A DNA stretch of 64,000 bases. It comes from Phoebastria nigripes (taxonomy: Eukaryota; Chordata; Aves; Procellariiformes; Diomedeidae). The stretch covers positions 797,078-861,077 of the forward strand of contig JAYKAV010002796.1 of the NCBI GenBank assembly GCA_035582835.1, in the 5' to 3' direction. This document shows, one piece after another, positions 12,501 through 25,327 of this stretch (the stretch's first letter is position 1; each line of letters opens with the position of its first letter). A program made the translations under genes and the position numbers. The notes beneath the pieces are model-generated. The model was not told where the DNA came from. It searched no databases and saw only the letters and a program-made list of their open reading frames with translations.

Positions 12501-14960
12501 TGAAACAAAACATAGCACTTCTCTGTACTCTGCCTGCTGCCTCTGTCTACCCTCTTCTCTTTTAGACCTCTCTGATGATGTGTCTAGATCACTAGCATAA
12601 TCTCACTTCATTATTTTAAACAAGCAAGCAGCTGTACCTGTTATATTTCATAAAAGTATTTTTAAGAAACACTGTTTTTTACAATGTGTTATTGCATTCC
12701 TCTCAGCAAACAGTTCTAGCACAGTAAACATCTGCTTCTGTACATAATGTTTTAAAATGTATTTTTAAGGTACCAAATTGGTATATAATAATTTTTATTT
12801 GGGGGGTGGGGGGGTGTCAGTCACCACAACTAAACCAAGTTAATTATGCTTTTGTATTTTTCCATTTATTCACAGTTTTGAAGAAAATTCTATGCACCAA
12901 TACGTAATAAAGTAATAGAATGACTAGAATGACTTACATTACATTGTACCATGTTCAACCATTTACACACTAATCCGTTAGTATGTAAATAATTATATAT
13001 ACTAAGCAATCATGGCTCCTTCTTCATTTGAATCCATTTTTGCTAATGTAGGCTAAGGCTGGTCAGTACCAAACAGACATGACAACCAAAGTGTTTACAA
13101 TTTCCCATGGAAAGCAAAATCCACAAACAGTTTTGTTTCAGATCAAATCAAAGTATTTCCATTCTTTTTTTTTCCAGAAACAAAATGGAGCAGCTAACTT
13201 AGTCAATTCCCAGGATTCCCAAGGACCCAGGAAAGTCCCCTGCTGTGGTTGTTAGCGCTCAGAAACCCTGGCAGCGCCAGGAGAGGCAGGGCTCTCAGGT
13301 GTGCCCGGACTCCCAGCTGCGAAGCCTGGGGTTTAAGCTCTGAAACCACCTTCCCAAAACAAGGCTCCTGGGCTCGAGGTCTGCAGTCCAGCTCTGGGCT
13401 TCCAGCAGCTTGTTGAGCTGGCTACCAGAAAACTGTGTTTCTTTCATTTTGCTGTCTGCCTGCCTGTATTTGGACAAAAGTTTATCAAGAATCAGTGCAG
13501 TGGAACATTTTAGTCAATTAAAATGAATATTGGTACTCTGTGACCATAAAACTTTCCCCTGGTAGATATCTAGCTAGCCCAACTGTAAGTGAAATATAGG
13601 AGAGGGCTGGGTTGATAGAGATCCTGAGAGGGATACTGAGAAGTATGATAAACTAATATGCTCTGTGCATACGCAAACATCTTCTGTATTTTAGAATAAA
13701 CATTGCACTGCACTGATGTATTCCCTACTCTGGTTTTCCAGCCTCCTTCACTGTTAACATAAAAATTAACTTCTTGATACCAATCCAATTAGAAGTAGCT
13801 AAAAGGGAGGATATTGTGACGTTTATAAAAAAGTCTAATTATCTTCCTAAAACTGCTCTTCTAAGAACTGGTGCAATACACTTTTTTTTTTGTAAAAGGT
13901 GTATGTTGGCTATCATAAGCACAACAGTACAACGCAGGCAAGGACGAAAGGCGGAGTAAGAAAGCGTACATGAGAGCTGCNGAAACTGCAAAAGCAAAGA
14001 TGCTCCAGCAGCAGAATTGATGAACCGCCTCTGTATCTTATATAATTCATACAACAACAGGTCTGAGAAGAGCAGTAACCTTCCTGAAGAGTGGGTGTTC
14101 AATATACATGCCTTTCTGAGAGTGTTCGGCAAAGACCGAGTATTAACAATGTGGGTGAGGTGCAGAGAGTAAAAGAAAACAAAGATAATTAGAATCAGCT
14201 GCAGGAAGAAACAGTCTGTGGACATTGTCCCAACTTAGTTTTTGAAAGACAAGGTTAAAGAGTAACTGAAGAACCTGTCCTTGGGATGTTGTTTGTCTTA
14301 GTGGCTTATTCATACGATTCATTCAGCTCTTAGTCATGCCGCTATCTAACCAATCCTGTCATGCACTTTTAAAAAGCAGAACAGCACAAAGCTCCTTCAC
14401 ATTCCTGCTGGAAACTTCTCTCTCCTGTGATGCCTAAAAAAGCCCGTCATAGCATCAAGGATGCTGGTCCCCTGTGATTGCTATTTCTTATACCAAGCAT
14501 GATGGATTGTTTCGCTGTTACTTTGCCCTCACCTCCTCTATTTGTTTGCTGCATTCACCTGTTGCCTTTTATTATACGCCGAGACAACAACATCTTTGAG
14601 GCAGGAGCTGCCTTTTTAAATAGATGAGTACAGGACCTTGCACAATAACAGCACTACAGCCCCCACAATTACCGGTGTTTGCGAGGGAGACGATACAGTT
14701 GCTGCAGGTCCCACGTCAATCTATTGTATTGTCTGCGCATCGCCACCAGAAAAAGTTAGCATGACAAAAAAAGCAGTCAAAACTTCTGCAAAATGTTGTG
14801 TAGAACTGTTACAAGATGCTTTTGTGGGAACCAGCATTCCAAGAAAATATCCTTGGAATATCGAGGATATCAGCAGGAAGTCCTGTCATTTGCAGGTGTG
14901 CTTAAGGATACTCCGCAAGCACCATTAGAGGCACCAAGCAGCTAAACGAGACTACAGCAC
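6546..14960. other. Intergenic sequence between DHFR and ANKRD34B, nothing supported
   Basis: The sequence is AT-rich with only short ORFs (about 60-130 codons). These have no recognisable domains, no codon bias and no flanking splice sites in phase. There is a G-run near 12800-12815. I see no gene or RNA that I can support. Confidence 0.6.
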
Positions 14961-14964
14961 AGTA

Positions 14965-16247
14965 AGGTGATTGGGAGTAGCCAGCTTGGCTTCACCAAGT
15001 CATGGTGAAGTCAACCAAGTCAGTTGGCTTAACCACCCTGACGGCCTTCTATGATGAGATGACTGGCTTGGTAGATGAGGGGAGAGCAGTGGATATTGTC
15101 TATCTGGACTTCAGTAGGGCCTTTGACACTGTCTCCCAGAAGATCCTCATAGAGAAGCTGTGATGTATGGGCTGGATTAGCAGACAGTGAGGTGGGTTTA
15201 AAACTGGCTGAACGACCGGGCCCAGTGGGTGGTGATCAGTGGCACAAAGTTCACTTGGAGGTCAGTAATGAGCAGTGTACCCCAGGAGCCAATACAGGGC
15301 CCAGTCCTGTTTAACATCTTCATTAATGATCTGGATGATGGGGCAGAAGGTACCCTCAGGAAGTTTACAGATGACACAAAACTGGAACGACTGGCTGAAT
15401 CACCAGAGGGTCATGTGGCAATCCAGAGGGACCTGGACAGGCTGGAGAATGGGCTGACAGGAACCTCAAGCAGTTCAACAAGGGGAAGTGCCAAGTCCTG
15501 CATCTGAGGAAGAACAGCCCCAGGCACCAGGACATGCTGGGGCCACCCAGCTGGAAAGCAGCTTTGCAGAAAAGGACCTGGGTGTCCTGGTGGATACCAA
15601 GCTGAACATGAGCCAGCGGTGTGCCCTTGCCACAAAGAAGGCTAACAATAGCCTGGGCTGCATGAGGCAAAGTATTGCCAGCAGGTCAAGGGAGGTGATC
15701 CTTCCCCTCTGCTCAGCACTAGTGAGGCCCCACCTGGAGTAACATGTCCAGTTCTGGGCTTCCCAGTACAAGAGAGACATGGACGTACTGGAGAAAGTCC
15801 AGCAAAGGGCCACTAAGGTGATGAAGGGACTGGAGCATCTCTGCTGTGAGGAAAGGTTGAGAGAGCTGGGGCTGTTTAGCCTGGGGAAGAGAAGGCTCAG
15901 GGGGATCTTACCAACGTATACGAGTATCTGAAAGGAGGATGCAAAGACGACAGAGCCAGGCTCTTTCTAGTAGTGCTCAGTGACAGGACAAGAGGCGATG
16001 GGCACAAACTGAAACAAGAGATTCCTTCCGAACATCAGGAAACACTTCTTCACTGTGAGGGTGACCAAGCACTGGCACAGGTTGCCCAGAGGGGTTGTGG
16101 AGTCTCCCTCCTTGGAGACATTAAAAAAATGTCTGGACATGGTCCTGGGCAAGTGGCTCTAGGTGACCCTGGTTGAGCAGGGCAGGTTGGACCAGNTGAC
16201 CTCCAGAGGTCACTTCCAACCTCAGCCACTCTATGATTCTGTGAAGG
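14965..16247 (+). mobile_element. Degraded CR1 LINE: 3' part of reverse transcriptase ORF plus 3' UTR
   Basis: The + strand translates in shifting frames to CR1 reverse-transcriptase blocks. One is AVDIVYLDFSRAFDTVS near 15090-15135, followed by stops. Another is the catalytic-loop variant F-T-D-D-T-K-L at 15364-15384. Thumb and linker-like sequence follows to about 15900. The 3' end carries the CR1 tail with a CTATGATTCTGTGA-type terminus near 16230-16245. Frameshifts and stops show it is inactive. The 5' end is truncated, as is usual for CR1. Short ORFs at 15229-15507 and 15488-15742 are remnants of this element, not host genes. Confidence 0.92.
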
Positions 16248-17284
16248 TGTCCTAAACTTGCATGAAAATCAAGAAGGTTCTTTCACTGTGCTTTAAAATT
16301 TCATAGGATTTTCATAGTAACCTGAAAGCCCACAGTAGGAACCAAAGTCCTATGAGACAATGAGCTNAGAAAAATGGGACCCAAGGAGCTAAGATAACCT
16401 CAGAGAAATACTACGTGGCAGCTGTGAGAAGAGATTAATTCTAGTATTTGACAGCAATTTTTTATTTTGCAAATTTTTTTCTGATTTTGTGGTCAAGAAC
16501 CTACACCTTGGCTTTATTGGAATAAATTTTTCTTATTGAAGCTTGTTGGGTGCTANGGCTGATTCCAAGCCACTCTGGAAAATGTAACGTAACTTACTTC
16601 TCAGGAAGCAAATCCGTATAAAGTGATGTTGCATTAAAGTGGTGTTGCAGACAAACTTTTCACATGCCTGCTATGCAAGAAAATCCCAGGAACTGGGACT
16701 TATTTGCTGTCCGGTTCATTTGGTGGTGGGCAATGTCAAGTATCAAGAAAGAAGAAAATGTCTTTCCTGGCAGGCTTTGACCAGATTGCTTCTGGCGTGG
16801 AGCAAGCAGCAGAGAGACAATCCATGACATCAGGTAGTCCCATATTGACACGGGGGCCTTCATCTCCAACAGTACTCCTGCGAGTACTCCCGCAGAAGAA
16901 AAAAATTCATAATAAAAAATTTAACCAGCTGGATGGATTTAGGATTGTTTAATAACGAAGAAACCTTGTGAGAGAACTGGGACCTCTTAGTCCTCCTACA
17001 AGCAGATAGGACCCAAATCCTTTTTTTGCCTTTTGGCAGTTTTGCCGTCCAAAGCAGCCGGGGATCATTGCAGAGTAAAACTTGAGTACAGCCGAAGGAA
17101 GCATCTCTTGGGGCTCACAGTCCTCTGATTCCTGTTAACACTGTTAAATTCATGCCCTGGGCAATGGGAAGCAGTGAGGTGGTGAAGAACAAAGGGCCTT
17201 AGTTGGGTTGTTTCGCCAAATGCATCTCGGTGTTGTCACTGCCTTAAGGGGTGATGGCCACACTCTTCACCAGGAGGGAAACAA
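16248..17284. other. Intergenic sequence, nothing supported
   Basis: This is unique-looking sequence between the CR1 fragment and the GT-rich array. Three short ORFs near 16640-16950 show no family resemblance and overlap each other on both strands. Confidence 0.55.
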
Positions 17285-17581
17285 CACGGGGGTGTGTATA
17301 GATGTGAGGGTGTGGGGGTGTGAGATGGGAGAGGGTGGGGTGTGGGGATGTGTCAGGGTGTAGGGGTGGGGGGGTCGAGGGGGTGTGGAGGTGATGGCGT
17401 GTGGGTGTGAGGAGGTGTGAGGGTGTGGGGGTATGAAGCTGTGGGAGGATGTGAGGGGGTGAAAGGGGTGCGAGTGAACGTGGGTGTGAGGGTGTGATGA
17501 TGGGTGTGAGGGTGTGTGAGTGGGTGAGGAGGTGTGAGGGTGTGGGAGAGACTGAGGTGGAGGGTGGGTGTAAGGGTGTGT
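17285..17581 (+). repeat. G/T-rich imperfect tandem array (GGTGTGAGG-like units)
   Basis: About 300 bases consist of variations on GGTGTGAGGGTGTGGGG with almost no C on the + strand. Units are irregular, so this is a minisatellite-like purine/T array rather than a simple microsatellite. It runs straight into the second assembly gap. The His/Pro-rich translation on the - strand is an artefact of the repeat. Confidence 0.9.
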
Positions 17582-18143
17582 NNNNNNNNNNNNNNNNNNN
17601 NNNNNNNNNNNNNNNNNNNNNNNNNNNNNNNNNNNNNNNNNNNNNNNNNNNNNNNNNNNNNNNNNNNNNNNNNNNNNNNNNNNNNNNNNNNNNNNNNNNN
17701 NNNNNNNNNNNNNNNNNNNNNNNNNNNNNNNNNNNNNNNNNNNNNNNNNNNNNNNNNNNNNNNNNNNNNNNNNNNNNNNNNNNNNNNNNNNNNNNNNNNN
17801 NNNNNNNNNNNNNNNNNNNNNNNNNNNNNNNNNNNNNNNNNNNNNNNNNNNNNNNNNNNNNNNNNNNNNNNNNNNNNNNNNNNNNNNNNNNNNNNNNNNN
17901 NNNNNNNNNNNNNNNNNNNNNNNNNNNNNNNNNNNNNNNNNNNNNNNNNNNNNNNNNNNNNNNNNNNNNNNNNNNNNNNNNNNNNNNNNNNNNNNNNNNN
18001 NNNNNNNNNNNNNNNNNNNNNNNNNNNNNNNNNNNNNNNNNNNNNNNNNNNNNNNNNNNNNNNNNNNNNNNNNNNNNNNNNNNNNNNNNNNNNNNNNNNN
18101 NNNNNNNNNNNNNNNNNNNNNNNNNNNNNNNNNNNNNNNNNNN
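17582..18143. other. Assembly gap of 562 N
   Basis: This continuous N run lies between a G-rich tandem array and a very GC-rich block, both of which are hard to sequence. Confidence 0.99.
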
Positions 18144-18588
18144 CCCCTCCGCCCCCGCGGGCCGGCCGGAGCCCGGGCGGGGCCGGCGGCACCGCCTGCG
18201 CTCAGCCCCGGCGGGGAGGCCCCACCCCGCCCCGCAGGTGAGCTCCGGGCGGCGGCCGCTCCTCGCCCCCCTCGACGCTGCTTGGGGCGGGACGGCGGCT
18301 GGCGGAGAGCCCGCTCCTCCTCGCCGTCTCCCTCAGGGTGCACGCTCCCGCGGCCGCGCCGGTGCCTCCTGGGCGGATCGGCCGCGGGGTGTTGCCGACA
18401 GCAGCTCAGTGGACGGCAGGAGCTGAAGTTCCGCTCTCTGCCGGTGTGCGCTGTGGCGGGGGTGTTTCTTGGCTCGGCGCGGGAATACCGAGCGGGCTGG
18501 CAGACCGCTCCCCTCGCCGAGAGCTGCCCGGGGACCTGCAGGCGCGTCCCTTCCCGCTCGGCGGCGACAGGTAACAACGCTCCCCGCG

Positions 18589-18629
<41 letters not shown>

Positions 18630-18720
18630 CCCCCCCCCCCCCCCCCCCCAACACCTCTGCCCGGTGCGGTGTCCCCTGGCCTTCGCCTTTCCCCACATGA
18701 AGGGGATGGCGCGTTTTTGT
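18144..18720 (+). promoter_or_regulatory. ANKRD34B: CpG island, likely ANKRD34B promoter and 5' non-coding exon
   Basis: The block is extremely GC-rich and dense in CpG from 18144 to about 18570, in sharp contrast with the AT-rich surroundings. A good splice donor (GCGACAG followed by GTAACA at 18571) could end a non-coding first exon. It is followed by a C-run (about 18590-18649). The next gene on the same strand is ANKRD34B, 5 kb downstream, whose ATG is preceded by a plausible acceptor. The link to ANKRD34B is an inference and no transcript evidence is available here. Overlapping Pro/Arg-rich ORFs on both strands come from base composition. Confidence 0.6.
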
Positions 18721-21700
18721 AACGTTTTATAACACGTTAGGGTGGCCAGAATGCTGAGGAAGGGTTCAGGTCGGTGGCTGAAGGTCTGTACGTGGGATGT
18801 TTGTCTCGCAAAGCGGTTCTGTCAGGCTCGGCTCAGTTCAAACACCGGTCCCTTCCTTGTCGGTGAATTTTTCAGGGAAAAGCCTTTAACATGCTTACTC
18901 TTCTAGCCTGCGTTTGTATTTTTCAGATGTGGTCTCTGTAACTTCTCTGTAGAGAAGTTGCCTGTCCCTGTTTTTTCCAGATCTCTCTCAGGAAAAACTT
19001 TAGAGCCGTTAGGTTACAAGTCAGGGTGCTGTGAAACAGGAGTGAGCAACAACATTGACCTTAATGTAGAGCCCCAGTGAAAACTTTCCTCTCCTAGTGC
19101 TCTCCACCATGCTCCAACCACTCTCTGGCAGTAATTATTACCATAGGAAACACCTCCAAATGAGAAAGAGTACTCGGAAAGACGATGAATGCTGTGACGG
19201 GAGAAAGGTACTTAATGAGCTGGCTGGACCTCTCCAAACTTTCTTCAAAAGCACAAACACGGGAGATCCTAAGTGCGAAGACGGGTGAGAGACGTACAGA
19301 TCCTGGCTGTCCTGCAGTTAACCTTGGAAAACAGCAAGGCTGAAGAGACAGACGCTTCGCTATGGGAGGTTGCACTTTACAGGCTAGGCTTCCAAAACTG
19401 GACTTGATTCTGGCAACTTCTTTTTTCTTTTTTTTTTGGGGGTGGTGGTGGTGTTTGGCTGTGTTAGAATGGTAATTTTTTAATCAAAAGTTACTTTCAC
19501 ATGTGATACATTTCAACATGTTTATAACAGTGCAGGAAATCAGGGTTCTTGTTATACTGACTGAGAGAATTTACAGGGTTAACGTGGATATGAAGAATCA
19601 CAGAAATAGGGCTTATGCCCTTTAGTGTGTAAGCACATCTTTTTTCAGAGATGAGAATCGATGACTTAATTTTACTGGAATGATTTTAGACTCTCTAAAC
19701 ACTTCTGTGAAAGCTTGTTTGTGTAACTCTGAGAGTGCTGAGGCACAGAGGGCAGAAGATTTGGCTTTCACCTTGAAAAAGCGAGGAATATCTTGCAAGA
19801 ATATTGATTCATAGCACTCCTTTACTTAGTGAAAATGTAGTTTACGTTTATATTTGTGTATACATTATAACCTTGATGAACTTTTTCCCCTGCAATCTTG
19901 TGATTATTTCCACTGTTAGATGTAACAAAACACTGTGAGAGTTTCTCCTATTAAGTAAACGCTATTTACAAATCAAGAAGCAAGGGTTGGAGGAAAAAGT
20001 GCTGAAACTTTCAAGTTTGAGTGACTTTTCCCACTACAATGGCAGCAGGACCTGTATCAGAATAGGACTCTGGGTTATCACGCTTACATTTGCCAGCCTG
20101 ACCTCAGGATAGGACCCAGCACAGATCCACAACAATGGCTATCTACTTCTTGGAAACAAATTGTCATCGGCTTCAAAAATTTGTTTTCATCCTCTGAGGT
20201 GCTTTGTGCTACTTCATCTCAGAGCACTTTCCAGGACGATATTGCTCTTTGAAAAGAAAATTAAGCTCTTCCTACACAGAAAGAGTGTTCCAGGAATATT
20301 ATTTGTACAAGAACACCAGAAATTTGTGGATAATTTGTGGAAGACAGTTCATGATTCAGTGTCGCACACTAGGTTGCATAGTTCCTCATTCTTTAAACTG
20401 CTATCCTGTCACAAGTTTACCTCCACAGCTGAAAAGCAGCTGTGTCACTCCTGACATCTCAGTAACACATGTAGTCGTTCTGACATCACAGTTAATTAGA
20501 TTTAGGAATGTTTTATAATCCCAATCTGTTTAGCATCAATCTGTGATGAATTATCAAATAAATTACTCTTCTAGGGAATCTGCTTGAACTGTGGTCTTTC
20601 ACTTCAAAATAGCTAGCTGTGGTTTTTTTTGGAGCAGGTGGTACCAGTCCAGGTGTGGCACATATATTTCCACTGAGCCAGTGTCAGTGTGGGTCTTACA
20701 AAAGTCCAGCTGCACTTTGTTCCCACAGTGGCAATTTTAGGATAACGCAGCCCCCAGCACATTCTCCTGTAATTAACACATTCTCCAGATGAAATCATGG
20801 TTATCTTCATCCAGCATTTAAGAATGTATTCTACATTATATCGTTCCAGTTGCAAATCTGTAACACTTCCTTTTAATCTGATTCTGAAGTATTTGTGGAT
20901 TTTTGTTCCCTGCTTTATATTTCTTTCTCCACTTTTCCTTTGCCCCCACACTACCCCCTTTTCCTTTGCAGTGCAAAGTGTAGATCAACCTATAAGTAAT
21001 GTGGCTGGACCTTAGCAGCACTGGTTCTTGTGCTCCTTCTTTAAGGGATTAGCCAGCCTGCTTTGCAAACCTGACAGACAGTCCCAGCCTGCAGATATAA
21101 TGATTAATTGGGTTTCTGACATGAAATTTATTAGTACCTACGAGCCCTGGGGAGACCTTGGGCACGCTGGAACTGCTGACCTGCCTGCACAAAAATACTT
21201 TGGGCTTTCTCCAGGCCATCCTGGCTACACAATCCACTCCAAACATTAACTGTTGGCTTAGACTAGCCTTCCTCTACCCTCACTCACATTAATAGTCCTG
21301 GTAAAGTCTACAGAGACAGCGAATTTAAGCGTTAGATCGTATGTCAGAAAAAAAGTCTCATTTTTAGCATTGACCTGCTGCATGACTTGGAGTAGCATTC
21401 TTCTCTTTCTGTGCCGGTTTAATATTTAATGTTCTTTTGGCCATAAAAGGTATTTCTACAGGTGAAAAGACTTGTGTAAGAAGTGCTATATGCCATCACT
21501 TAAGTAAAACAAGCAGTTAAGTGTCAAAAGAGCTTTAGATAAATATGGAAGAAATGTAAAATCACCATTGACTTCGAGGTAGGTCAAAAACCAGGGAGAA
21601 CACGACCAGAATTCCAGCATGTGTGCTATCTAAAAGAGATTTCTCTTTAGTTTGTTTCTGGAAACCTAAATGCACAAATTAATTGGATACTTTTATAAAG

Positions 21701-23739
21701 GACTTGATAATAATCTTGAATAAATTACTTGTCAAAAATACACATTTCATAATAATGATTTGCACATCAATGAAAGCTGAGAGAGACACTACTGAATCAT
21801 GTACTTTCAGTATAATGGAATGAATCCTTAAGTCATTTCAACGCAATTACTTTTTAAAAATGTTTTATCAAGACAGAGGGGAAAAAAAACCCAACCAACC
21901 GGTCAAAAGAAGATGGTAGTACCACAGCAGTGCCCCCACTCTCAGCAGTGATCAGAAGTGGGATGTTTACTCTCATGAGGATGGACAGAGAAGTTCTGGC
22001 CCTCTTTCATGCTCCTGAATTTCTCAGAACAGGACTGCAGTCATACATACACCATGAACAGTCTNTGTGAGGGCCATAAGCCCAGAAATAAATGCTACCA
22101 GAGGTGAACTGGTTTATCTCATGCGTTTGTCTCGTTTTTTTCCCTGACATAACAAATATTGTGAGGTATCTTACCCAAACACATGCTATGCGTGACCGTT
22201 ACTACATCATGTCACCAAACGACTATATTGAATAGTTAAATACTTAATTAACACATTGCATGTATGAAGCCCTGTAACTAACTGTTCTTATTGTGACTGA
22301 CAAGCCACTGAATGTCACTGCTTAGCAAAAGCACTTGTAGCTCCAGAGTATGATGCTATGGAGTGAAACAAATGGGGGAAATCTGTGATAAAAAATGTCA
22401 TGTGTATTTCAACTGACTTTTTTGTTTTGTTTGTTGGACTTTTGGAACAAACTACATTGATATCATCCTTTGGTTTTGGAATTCAAAGTAAAACTCCAAT
22501 ATCGAAGAAAAATAGAGCCAAATTACTGCTCTTCAGTTACTCACCAGAACGTTACTAGTGCTTGCAATGGTAAATAAAAATGACTCTGTTAATTTCCTTT
22601 GCAGTTAAACTAATTAAACATTTTTATTTCTCTTGAAATATACTGTAAATAAACAAACATAATTTTCATATCCATGTCTAATCTTGTTTTGGAATTATAT
22701 TGCTCTACCAACTGTTAAATATTGATTTTTTTTTTTTTTTCTCCAAAGGTTTTCCCTACACATGGGTAAGCAAGCACATGAAAGACATAAATAAAAGTAA
22801 TTTAANTGTATTGTTTGCATGCATGCAGGTGTACATTCATACAAGACCTTTCATTATTTATACCACATTAAGCTCTTAATTTTTTTTGCATGAAAACTCT
22901 AGATTTTCTTTGATACTATCAAATGTTTCTTTTGTTTTAGAGCCAATACTGTCTGCCCAGGTACCGGACTCCTCTCAGCCCACTGATCCCCATGATGAGT
23001 GGGACAGGCTGTGTATCACTTGGTTTATGCTGTTTCATTCAGACCAGTATGTTTTCAAAACAGCATAAGGAAGGTAGTGTACTTCCACAAATGTAATTAC
23101 TTTTATAAAAGACATTAACATTAATTTTCCATCCATTTAACATCTTATTCTTAGATTAAAAATACTTTACTATGCTTGCTTTTCTTATTTATTAAGACCC
23201 AGAACTTTCTTTTTCTCATTAATTTCTAGATGTTTAACATTGTCGTTTTATGAGAAAGAATAAGTGAACGTGACACAGTATCTCATGTCAATGAAAAAAA
23301 TGCTGCAGGATTCATTCAGTTACTGTTTCTTGCACTGATGCAAACCAGGAGTGGTACAACTGNAGCACAGCCACTTGGGTGTAGTCAGTATAAAGACATT
23401 AGAGTGTGGAGAATTAAACCTTTTTTGCAGCTTATTTGGCAGAATGTGACAAAAGGGAGAGCAGTCAAAAAAAAGCCCAAAAAAGGTGACAGTCATGCTT
23501 TCAGCATCTATAAATGTTATCATTATATCCAAATATTATTTTAAATTTTTAATGCATTTCTTGACGTCTAGGGGGTGGGAATACCTTTTTTACCCCTTAT
23601 CTTCATAGTCTTTTCACAAAGTACTGCGGTGTTTACAGGAGCAATTCATACAGTTAAATCCTCTTTTTTTATTTTTTCTTTTTTTTTGGCGGGGGGGTGG
23701 GGCTCTTTACTTTCTCTGAAAACCAGGTGTTCTTTGCAG
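18571..23739 (+). other. ANKRD34B: Putative 5' intron of ANKRD34B
   Basis: A donor (GTAACA, 18571) and an acceptor (TGTTCTTTGCAG ending at 23739) would join a CpG-island exon to the coding exon 31 bases before the ATG. Nothing inside reads as a coding exon. The short ORFs at 20161-20518 and 20613-21249 have no recognisable similarity. Confidence 0.45.
18590..18649 (+). repeat. Poly(C) tract
   Basis: About 60 bases are almost uninterrupted C with a single G. The tract is just after the putative donor at 18571. Its length is probably unreliable in the assembly. Confidence 0.9.
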
Positions 23740-23770
23740 CCACTAGGAAGGTGTAAGTGAGACAAGTGCG

Positions 23771-25327
23771 ATGACCGAGATGGTGGAGCTGCCAGCGGAG
23801 GGGAATTCCCTGATAAGAGCCGTCTATCAAAGCCGCCTTCGCCTCACCAGACTGTTACTAGAGGGCGGCGCCTACATCAACGAGAGCAATGACAGAGGTG
23901 AAACCCCTTTAATGATTGCTTGTAGGACAAAACATGTGGACTCCCAGAGTGTCAGCAAGGCGAAAATGGTTAAGTACCTCCTGGAAAACAAGGCCGATCC
24001 GAATATACAGGACAAATCTGGAAAGACAGCCTTGATGCACGCTTGTCTGGAAAAAGCAGGCCCTGAAGTGGTATCTCTGCTCCTGAAAAGCGGAGCTGAC
24101 CCAAGCCTGCAAGATCACTCTAACTGCTCTGCACTTGTGTATGCAATAAACTCTGAAGACAAAGAGACCCTGAAAGTTCTTCTTAGTGCCTGCAGGGCAC
24201 GAGGGAAAGAAGTCATCATCATCACAACAGACAAGTCCCCGTTGGGAAGGCAGAAAACGAAGCAGTACTTAAACGTGCCTCCTGCAGACCTCGAGGAATG
24301 CCATTCCCCAACTGCTTGCACTTCCCCATCAGAAATAGAACTGAAAACATCTCCATCCCCACTTTCGAGTTCAAATGAAACTAAAAAAGCACTCTTCAGC
24401 TTTAAAGAGCTGGATCATCCAAGAAGCATGGACAACTCATTTCAAACAGTTTCACCGACGAGAAAATCCAGCTCAACCAAAGTTGGGTCCAAGCTGGCAC
24501 GAGTGCAGCGGCTACAGTCTGAGCCTTGGATAAAGAGCTCTCCGTCACTGTTTCACCGGAATAAAATTGCCTCTTTACAAGAAGAACTTCAGGATATTAC
24601 TCCAGAAGAAGAGCTCTCTTTTAAAATCAATGGCCTTGCCTTATCGAAGAGATTCATCACCAGGCACCAAAGTATTGACATAAAAGACACTGCTCATTTA
24701 TTGAAAACCTTTGATCAAACTGGATCAAGGAAATTATCATATGATGAGATAAACTCTCAGACTCCTTATGTTGAAGAGAAACATAACCCCAGTGGGATTC
24801 CTATGGGTAAGGATGCCAGTTCAGGACAAATCAGCTTTATTTCAAATCTCAGCAGCATTATCCAGAAAAGAAATTTAGGAGCAAATCACTACAGCTCTGA
24901 TTCTCAGTTAACTACTAGTCTAAGTCCTGCTGCTGCAGAAGACAGTAAGTCAGTGATAGGAAAGAAAAAGATTCTTTCTCCGTCTCACTCTTTGTTATCA
25001 AGTTCTAGAGAAGTACTGGAGAACATGCCTCCTGTTCCCCTGAGCAGGAGAAATCAAGCTTTTCTAGAAAGACGGGGTTCAGGAGCCTTATTGTTGGATC
25101 ATATTGCTCAGACAAGACCAGGTTTTCTTCCACCACTGAATGTGAATCCTCACCCCACAATTCCAGATACTACTTTCATAAACAGGGTTTCTGGGATGAT
25201 TTCTTGTGGGCAAAAACACTTAATACCAACAGCACCTGCTTTCCCTAGAGAGACCAAAACCATGAAAATGCTCCTAAGGAGGCAGTCATTACAGACTGAG
25301 CAGATTAAGCAATTAGTCAATTTTTAA
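23771..25327 (+). CDS. ANKRD34B: Ankyrin repeat domain-containing protein 34B, single coding exon
   Basis: This uninterrupted 518-codon frame encodes the ANKRD34 family protein. Its molecular role is poorly known. Ankyrin repeats are protein-binding modules and the human gene is reported mainly in brain. Residues about 10-150 form ankyrin repeats, seen as GETPLMIA (43-50), LLENKADPNIQD, GKTALMHA (84-91), LLLKSGADPSLQD and SALVYAI (120-126). The rest is Ser/Pro-rich and probably disordered, with a conserved island SLQEELQDITPEEEL from about residue 268 and then ALSKRFITRHQSIDIKD. The tail MKMLLRRQSLQTEQIKQL may be helical. The length matches the human protein of about 514 residues. The start at 23771 is the first in-frame ATG after the acceptor; Met4 (GAGATGG) has a better Kozak context and could also initiate. 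The whole coding region in one exon is the family norm. Confidence 0.97.
   Translation: MTEMVELPAEGNSLIRAVYQSRLRLTRLLLEGGAYINESNDRGETPLMIACRTKHVDSQSVSKAKMVKYLLENKADPNIQDKSGKTALMHACLEKAGPEVVSLLLKSGADPSLQDHSNCSALVYAINSEDKETLKVLLSACRARGKEVIIITTDKSPLGRQKTKQYLNVPPADLEECHSPTACTSPSEIELKTSPSPLSSSNETKKALFSFKELDHPRSMDNSFQTVSPTRKSSSTKVGSKLARVQRLQSEPWIKSSPSLFHRNKIASLQEELQDITPEEELSFKINGLALSKRFITRHQSIDIKDTAHLLKTFDQTGSRKLSYDEINSQTPYVEEKHNPSGIPMGKDASSGQISFISNLSSIIQKRNLGANHYSSDSQLTTSLSPAAAEDSKSVIGKKKILSPSHSLLSSSREVLENMPPVPLSRRNQAFLERRGSGALLLDHIAQTRPGFLPPLNVNPHPTIPDTTFINRVSGMISCGQKHLIPTAPAFPRETKTMKMLLRRQSLQTEQIKQLVNF

Noticed and set aside
17267..18577. A 436-codon - strand ORF rich in His, Pro and Thr, with partners on the + strand
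   Set aside because: It is produced by translating the GT-rich array, the gap and the CpG island. There is no domain and no splice support.
18282..18732. Poly-Pro and poly-Gly ORFs on both strands
   Set aside because: They are translations of the poly(C) tract and CpG island.
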